Shown piece after piece: positions 58,340-64,000 of a stretch of DNA of 64,000 nt. This DNA is from Sipunculus nudus (Eukaryota > Annelida > Sipuncula > Golfingiida > Sipunculidae): positions 4,605,741 to 4,669,740 of the forward strand of contig CM049318.1 of assembly GCA_026874595.1 (NCBI GenBank), given 5' to 3'. Below the pieces are notes generated by a model. That model was not told the origin of the DNA. It ran no database searches and was given only the letters and a program-made list of their open reading frames with translations. The position numbers were made by a program, and so were the translations under genes. Numbering within the stretch: position 1 is the first letter of the stretch; each line of letters starts with the position of its first letter.

Positions 58340-58765
58340 TTGGGTTAATGCCATTGCCAAATTCAACGGGAAAGTCATTTTTAAGGCTATCGAGGTCAGA
58401 AGATTAAAATTTTCTCTGTTTTCCCTGTTTTCCTTTTTCCACTTTTATATTAAGTTGTCCATAATATCAAATTGTTGATTGCAATTGAAAATTTAGGATT
58501 GCATTAAATTACAATGAAATAAAAAAGAAGATAATTTACTACATAGCATTGTGAATTAACTGAATCTGTTACCTTGTGTTTGTCTCTCACTCTTCTCTGA
58601 GATGTCAGATTGCCCGGACTTGATCATTGCTGTTTATGATGCATGGGCCACATTGGAATCCTATTTTGTGCCACGCGAGTGTAGCAATCGGGGGGGGGGG
58701 GGGGGGGGGATCTGGGGCCTATGGCACGGCTTCGTCTTGTTTTGTTATAGATGTCAGTATCACAT
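58340..58765. other. Downstream flank of TRIM unit 5, displaced by insertions
   Basis: 'atgccattgccaaattcaa', 'aagttgtccataatatcaaa', 'cttctctgagatgtc', 'gcatgggccacat(t/c)ggaat' and 'gttatagat(g/t)tcag' follow the same order as in 15460-15920 and 37325-37790. A 20-base G-run (58690-58709) stands where the others have 'ccagggagcactggtg'. This is the last recognisable part of the array. Confidence 0.7.
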
Positions 58766-60303
58766 ACAACATGCTATCTCATGTAACCGGTTCAGGTATA
58801 AATGTACAGACAGTTTGTGGTAACACGGCAGGTTAGTTATCAAGATACGCGGAAGAAGGAATGGTTCTACTTTTACCTCTCTTTTTACCTCGACTTTTTT
58901 ATCTCTAAGAATATAACAATTTTTGGAAGTGCAAGGCAAAAACAACAAAATGAGAATAATGGGTTGAACCTGATTAAATGAATGATAGATATACTTTTCG
59001 GTAACATGCACTGTACCTTTAAAATATCAGGGATTCGGGCCGAATATATGACTTTGATCTATATCAATTTAAGGCAGAACATCTGGGGCTCCCTTTCCAT
59101 ATATACGCCTACTTTTCCAGCATGACCCTGCATATTTACACGCATCGGATAGCCTTTCCAAAATGCCTTCTCTGCCGCGCATAATTAACCAATTGGCGTT
59201 TTTTCTGGTGTTTGTTTGTGTCGTATATTATATTATAATTTATGTTTAAAGTTATGTAAATGAAAATGCCATTTTTTACCATATGTAAAGCAAAGAATTT
59301 CCAATAGTGTCCGCGGTGTCTATGGAAAGACTACAGTGTATAAAGAATTAAATCCTGTCCGCATAATCATAACCTCAGCGCATATTCGATGGCTGTGGTT
59401 ATCACGCTTGCGGGATGCACGTTTAATTCGAGTAATTTCCTGTACAATATACGGCAGAGGTGTAATGAAAAATATTTCGCCAGGGCAGCCCTGTTCATAA
59501 TATCGGTACAGTCTGCGGCGATCTTTTAAAAACTGTCGAACGTTTAGTGTATTTAGCTAAAGGAAAAAGAGACAAACGCAATCCTGGACTGTATTCATAT
59601 AAAGGAAGAGCGTTGTGATATTCACACGAGATTATCTCTCTGACAGGTATTATCTCTCATGCAGGTCATAATTGGTAAGTTGAACAAACACCGTTCAAGT
59701 AATATACATATATATGCTACTGTGTTCTTAACTGACATAGCATATATGATCATATAGTTTTACCTGAAGCCCTGTCTCTGTGGAAGATAACTACAGTCAG
59801 TATAGCATATAATATAATATATTCATATAGCATATATAAAATGGTATAGCATAAATAAACCGGTCCTCGTTGTGGAAATTAACATTTTAGTTGCATTTTG
59901 TTCCTGATATAAAAATTAACAAAACCATTACTTCAGTGATTAAAATTTATAATGTCGCAGGGAAAAAGTATATAATATTACACACAATGAATATGTTTCA
60001 TGAACTCGATAACAAAATCAATTTAAAACGAAAACTTTTTGTTCAATTTAAATGGTTACTGTTCTTCATTTCCAAAACATGTTTATAAGAGGATATGAAC
60101 ATTGTCGCATATAAACCTGCGTGTTGTACAACGAATTTAACCGAATTAGGGCCAATATATGATGTATTTTGATTGAACAGATTAGCTACTTGCAAAAAGA
60201 TAAACTTGTTTGAACTCTAAATCTCCGGGATAAAAGGAGAAGGGGGACTGGCCATAGTAATATATTAATAATAATAATGCTATAATCAGTAGAATTAGCA
60301 AAT

Positions 60304-60354
<51 letters not shown>

Positions 60355-60960
60355 CCACTGAATATATATGTAGAACAGTATATCGTGGTTATATACGTAC
60401 AGTATTTGAAAGCTAATTTTCATAAGGAAAGGAATCAAACAAATCCGAACTTAAAATTATTTTGTATAATCCTGTCAAGATACCATACTTTTCTTGTCAT
60501 AATTTAGGAAATGTTATCTGTATTTCAAATTAAAACTTTTATTAAATTTAGATGTAAATTTTAGTGTCGCGAGACATTTTTATAGACAGGAATTAAACTT
60601 TTGTTCTGCAGTTATATTTTGAACAAGTACATTCTTCTTGTACAGCAAGCTAACAGCTAGCCTAATAATTGCTGATAGTTCTTCATGGCCATATAAGTAG
60701 TAACGACATCTCAAACTTTAACACCTTCAAATTATTTTGTATTCTCAGAAATGGCGTTTTTCAAATTTGCCTATCGCCGTTCAAATGACAGATATTCTGT
60801 TGTGGTCTATTTGGTGCAGGCTTAAAAGGTTTAAAAAGAGACGAACAAAAGATCTAATTAGTTTGCTCACTATCTTTATGCATCACGTCTCGAATAAATT
60901 GAACAGGAAATACACGTTTTAAATCATAATTGTGCGAAAGATATAACTGCCATCATATTT
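58766..60960. other. No gene seen
   Basis: AT-rich DNA with a (TA)n run at 60307-60352. The stretch 59040-59560 is somewhat GC-richer and without repeats I recognise; it could hold a promoter or exon of a neighbouring gene, but no splice-bounded frame stands out. Confidence 0.3.
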
Positions 60961-61024
60961 AATTATTATTGTTAAGAATGAAATTCATAAATCCATCATT
61001 GTTTTCAATACCACTAGAGTTTAC

Positions 61025-61088
<64 letters not shown>

Positions 61089-61303
61089 GTGTAACAATGC
61101 ATGGAAAAATAAGTAAGTTAGCTTGTCCCAATTCGATATAATTACAATCGATTAAAATTTAAACCTCCAAATCGAGTAGTTTCGGTTCTCTTGCCTGCAC
61201 CATCACTTAGCCCCCTGTGAACTTTCAAAGTGTGAAGTGCAGACACTAATTTATCGTGTATGTGCTTAGATCTTGTTTCAGTGCTGTCCTTTGGATCGCT
61301 CCA
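60961..61303. repeat. Segmental repeat, copy A (pairs with 63649-63992)
   Basis: Contains the LINE edge 'aattattattgttaagaatg', a (TA)n run (61026-61085) and about 215 bp of single-copy-like sequence beginning gggtgtaacaatgcatgg. All three parts recur in the same order about 2688 bp downstream with a few substitutions. Confidence 0.85.
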
Positions 61304-61645
61304 CTTTTTTCTTCTTCTTCTTTCTTCTTTTTCGCCTCAGAATAAAATCTCAATATATAATCGGATCGAATTAAGTGTTTTCATCAACGGCGAAATTTAA
61401 TAATAATGATAATTATAGTAGTTAGGGTTAGGGTTAACAAATAATACAACCTCACTTAATGTGTATTGTAATTCATATAAGCTATAACATTAACATATAC
61501 GTAACCAAGCTGCCATGGGTTTTTAGTCTTGTATTCGTACATTAACACACAAATGTATGCAGTATACATATATTCATATCTAGAGGCAATAAAAATCAAC
61601 TGGTGAAACATGCAATTCATAGAAAGCTGACATTGTAACTTTTAT
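61304..61645. other. No gene seen
   Basis: Pyrimidine-rich 'cttcttcttctttcttc' near 61310, and a short telomere-like 'ttagggttagggtta' at about 61425-61439, too short to mean much. Confidence 0.3.
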
Positions 61646-63712
61646 CTATATATGTTCGCAACATATCGATGACAGATGGATATAAAGATCCTTCCATCTC
61701 TCCTCGTATAAGGTACCAAGACCTTTATTTCTAAGCAGGAATTTCTTTAAACTTAGTTCTTCAAGGACACTTTCAATGTATTCTTGGATTAAAATATTTG
61801 ATTTCAAGCATTTTTGCCTGTGTATAAAATATTTTTCATAAATTAATAGATAGTTTAAATATTCTTCGTATTTTTTCTCCTTTCCCCCATAGTCGCCAAA
61901 CATAACGACTTTACCTGTTATTAAAAAGTATGTATCATATACCAATGGGATCCAAATTTTACGAAATTTTTTCCAGAACAACTATAAGCACTTACATGAG
62001 AAATATCTATGTTCCATAGTATCAATTTCAACTTTGCAATAGTCACAATGTGGATTATCCTCAAGTTTCATGCGGTACAGTCTGGCTTTGAAAGGAATCA
62101 CTCTATGCAAACATTTGAAATTGAAGTCCTGCAACTTAACAGATGCTATAAACTTTTTGGAAAACATAAAGAGGAATTGAATTCCTGTTCTGTAATTAGC
62201 TTACTCTTATTCCAGACCCTTAATGCTGTCGTTTCTTCGTATTTTAGTTTAATTAAAATGTTATAATATGATTTACATTTACATTCAAAGTAAAATAAAT
62301 GCCCAGAGTATGGTAATTTTATCGTGATATCTATTTCATTAAATGTACTTTGCCAGACATCAACATCGGTTTGCAACAAGTTTTCCAGTAATTTGGTATA
62401 AGACTGACGATAGAATGGTATTTTAGGAAATTTGTATTTAAATTATATCTTAACTTCAGCTGATGCATAGATAAGATTTTTTCCTTAATTATCATAAGAT
62501 CATGTAAAAAACGTATTCCTTTTCTATACCAATGCGAATAAAATATAGGTTTTCCCTTTGGTGACGCAGAGATGTAAGGGTTATACCAGATAATTTCACG
62601 AATTATGTCTTCAGTGCCTGCAGGAGCAGTACGTGTTTTAAGGTCTTTTAGAGCGATAAGAATGTCTTTATAAAACAGCGGGAGAAGAGGTGGTACTTTG
62701 AAGGAACATCTGCTTAAAATTATATCTTTTAAGGACATCATATCTTTTCCTAAGTATGCATTAACAAACATTTCTAATGTGGGGACCGAATTTGCCATAA
62801 TTAGCTTTATCCAAATTAGTTTTACGCCTTATCGTGTGTCTGTAAATCAATCATTTTCATGCCTCCATCTTTAATTTTCTTAATCATTACATTATATTTT
62901 ATCTGTGGTGGTTTTCCACACCAAATAAAGTCATTAATTAATTTTTGTGCCTGGACAATGTATTTTTCTGGTATGTGGAACATAGACATGCAATAAAAAA
63001 AACTGTGAGAGCCCTAGTGTTTTAACAATAAGATTTCTTCCAGTAAGTGTAAGATTCCTTTTTTCCCATGAAGTAAACATTGATTTCATTTTCTTAATTC
63101 TTTCTTTTATATTGTGTTCAGAAGTGTCGTTTTCTGTCGGGTAAAATGTAATTCCTAATGTTTTGAATTCTTTTTTGGTCCATCTCACTGGCAGGTCACC
63201 ATCCTCTTTACCTATTTTGGAACCCACCCATCTCGCTTCTGTTTTATCCATATTTACTTTGAGTCCCGCATAGTACTGGAACATTTGTAAAGTATGTAAA
63301 AGATTTTTTCCTGATTGTATATCAGCCATAGAACACGTGGTGTCATCTGCAAGTTGCGACAGTTTATCTCGTTACTGCCAATCATGATTCCTTTATTTGA
63401 ATTATTATTTCTAATATTTATCGCAAGCATTTCCACTGTTAGTACAAATAATATCGGTGACAGAGGACATCTTTGTCTCATGCCTCTACTGATCTCAAAA
63501 AAGGGAGAAAAATATCCGTTATTTTGCACACAGCTGCTTATATTTGTATACAAGATCTTTGTCCATGAAATTAAATATTTAGGAATATTATATTCTTTAA
63601 ACGCTTTCCACAGATAATCACATTCCAAGGTATCAATTATTGGTAGGTAATTATTATTGTTAAGAATGAAATTCATGAATCCATCATTGTTTTCAATACA
63701 ACTAGAGTTTAC

Positions 63713-63716
<4 letters not shown>
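61646..63716 (-). pseudogene. L1-like LINE remnant, RT to C-terminal zinc knuckle
   Basis: Minus-strand frames give, 5' to 3': NDGFMNFILNNNNYLPIID, YNIPKYLISWTKILY, GMRQRCPLSPILFVLTVEML (RT motif B region), LADDTT (motif C, reached after a 1-bp frameshift near 63370), GLKVNMDKTEARWVG, KTLGITFY, EKRNLTLTGRNLIVKTL, and at the C-terminal end HCDYC...EHRYFSC (C-x2-C, H-x4-C knuckle) and YEERWKDLY. The order and spacing fit an L1/Tx1-type ORF2. Several frameshifts and stops make it inactive; the 5' side runs into the TA microsatellite at 63714. Confidence 0.8.
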
Positions 63717-63767
<51 letters not shown>

Positions 63768-63992
63768 ATCGGGTGTAACAATGCATGGAAAAATAAGTAA
63801 GTTAGCGTGTCCCAATTCGATATAATTATAATCGATTAAAATTTAAACCTCTAAATCGAATAGTTTCGGTTTTCTTGCCTGCACCATCACGTAGCCCTCA
63901 GTGAACTTTCAAAGTTTGAAGTGCAGGTACTAATTAATTTATCGTGTATGTGCCTTAGATCTTGTTTCAGTGCTGTCCTTTGGGTCGCTCCA
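63649..63992. repeat. Segmental repeat, copy B (pairs with 60961-61303)
   Basis: Same order as copy A: LINE edge, (TA)n at 63714-63765, then the gggtgtaacaatgcatgg segment. Here the LINE edge continues into the LINE body, so copy B is the more complete context. Confidence 0.85.
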
Positions 63993-64000
63993 TGCACTTC

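Larger units (their letters stand above)
11553..58765 (+). repeat. Tandem array of about 7.1-kb TRIM-NHL gene units (5 copies)
   Basis: Corresponding landmarks recur with offsets of about 7115 bp (copy 1 to 2), 8000 bp (2 to 3; 7.1 kb plus an extra 889-bp duplication), 6750 bp (3 to 4; leader exon lost) and 5117 bp (4 to 5). Each unit has, in order: a leader region, an intron, the TRIM coding exon, a conserved 1-kb downstream flank, a small transposon insertion, a 44-bp minisatellite and, in units 1-3, a 20-bp minisatellite. Unit 5 is the most diverged and is broken up by later insertions. All copies have the same orientation, as expected of unequal crossing-over. Confidence 0.85.

Noticed and set aside
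61425-61439. Telomere-like TTAGGG repeat
   Set aside because: Only about two and a half units; chance or a trivial interstitial remnant.

Overview
The window is eukaryotic and probably comes from a bivalve mollusc. The evidence is spliced exons with GT/AG borders, AT-rich intergenic DNA full of microsatellites and long oligo-G tracts, LINE fragments, dispersed repeats carrying (CCGTCC)n stretches, and a tandem family of RING / B-box / coiled-coil / NHL (TRIM2/3/56/71-like) proteins of the kind that is strongly expanded in bivalves. The taxon is an inference from these features, not from a match.

Layout. 1-2330: the last exons and poly(A) signal of a plus-strand gene I do not recognise. 2.6-11.06 kb: consecutive copies of a dispersed element family. 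Each starts with a hairpin, carries internal tandem repeats and ends at a GACCCATGGGTC-like palindrome. 11.55-58.77 kb: a tandem array of about 7.1-kb units, each built around an intronless TRIM-NHL coding exon. Copies 1 (13056-14891), 2 (20171-22006) and 3 (28177-30006) are open full-length reading frames. Copy 4 (34921-36756) is a pseudogene with nonsense and frameshift mutations. Copy 5 (40038-54262) is an older pseudogene split by a 12.2-kb insertion (40640-52862) and again by a nested 254-bp insertion. Its downstream flank resumes at 58.34 kb, beyond a further dispersed element and a CR1-like LINE fragment. 58.77-60.96 kb: no gene seen. 60.96-64 kb: a duplicated segment around TA microsatellites and a degenerate minus-strand L1-like LINE.

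How the parts relate. Each TRIM copy is preceded by an intron with a conserved acceptor. In copy 1 an upstream exon encodes a signal peptide. Spliced at the conserved donor, it gives a 52-residue secreted-type reading frame that stops 5 nt before the TRIM ATG, so the predicted mRNA is bicistronic-like. Copies 2 and 3 keep the exon body and donor but have an oligo-G tract where the ATG should be, and copy 4 has lost the exon. Only copy 1 keeps all eight B-box 2 zinc ligands; copies 2, 3, 4 and 5 have each lost one. Spacers between units carry a 44-bp minisatellite, a 20-bp GC-rich minisatellite and small inverted-repeat transposons with visible target-site duplications, which allow the array's history to be ordered.

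Limits: homology is judged by eye, splice sites are predicted, and no expression or database evidence was available.
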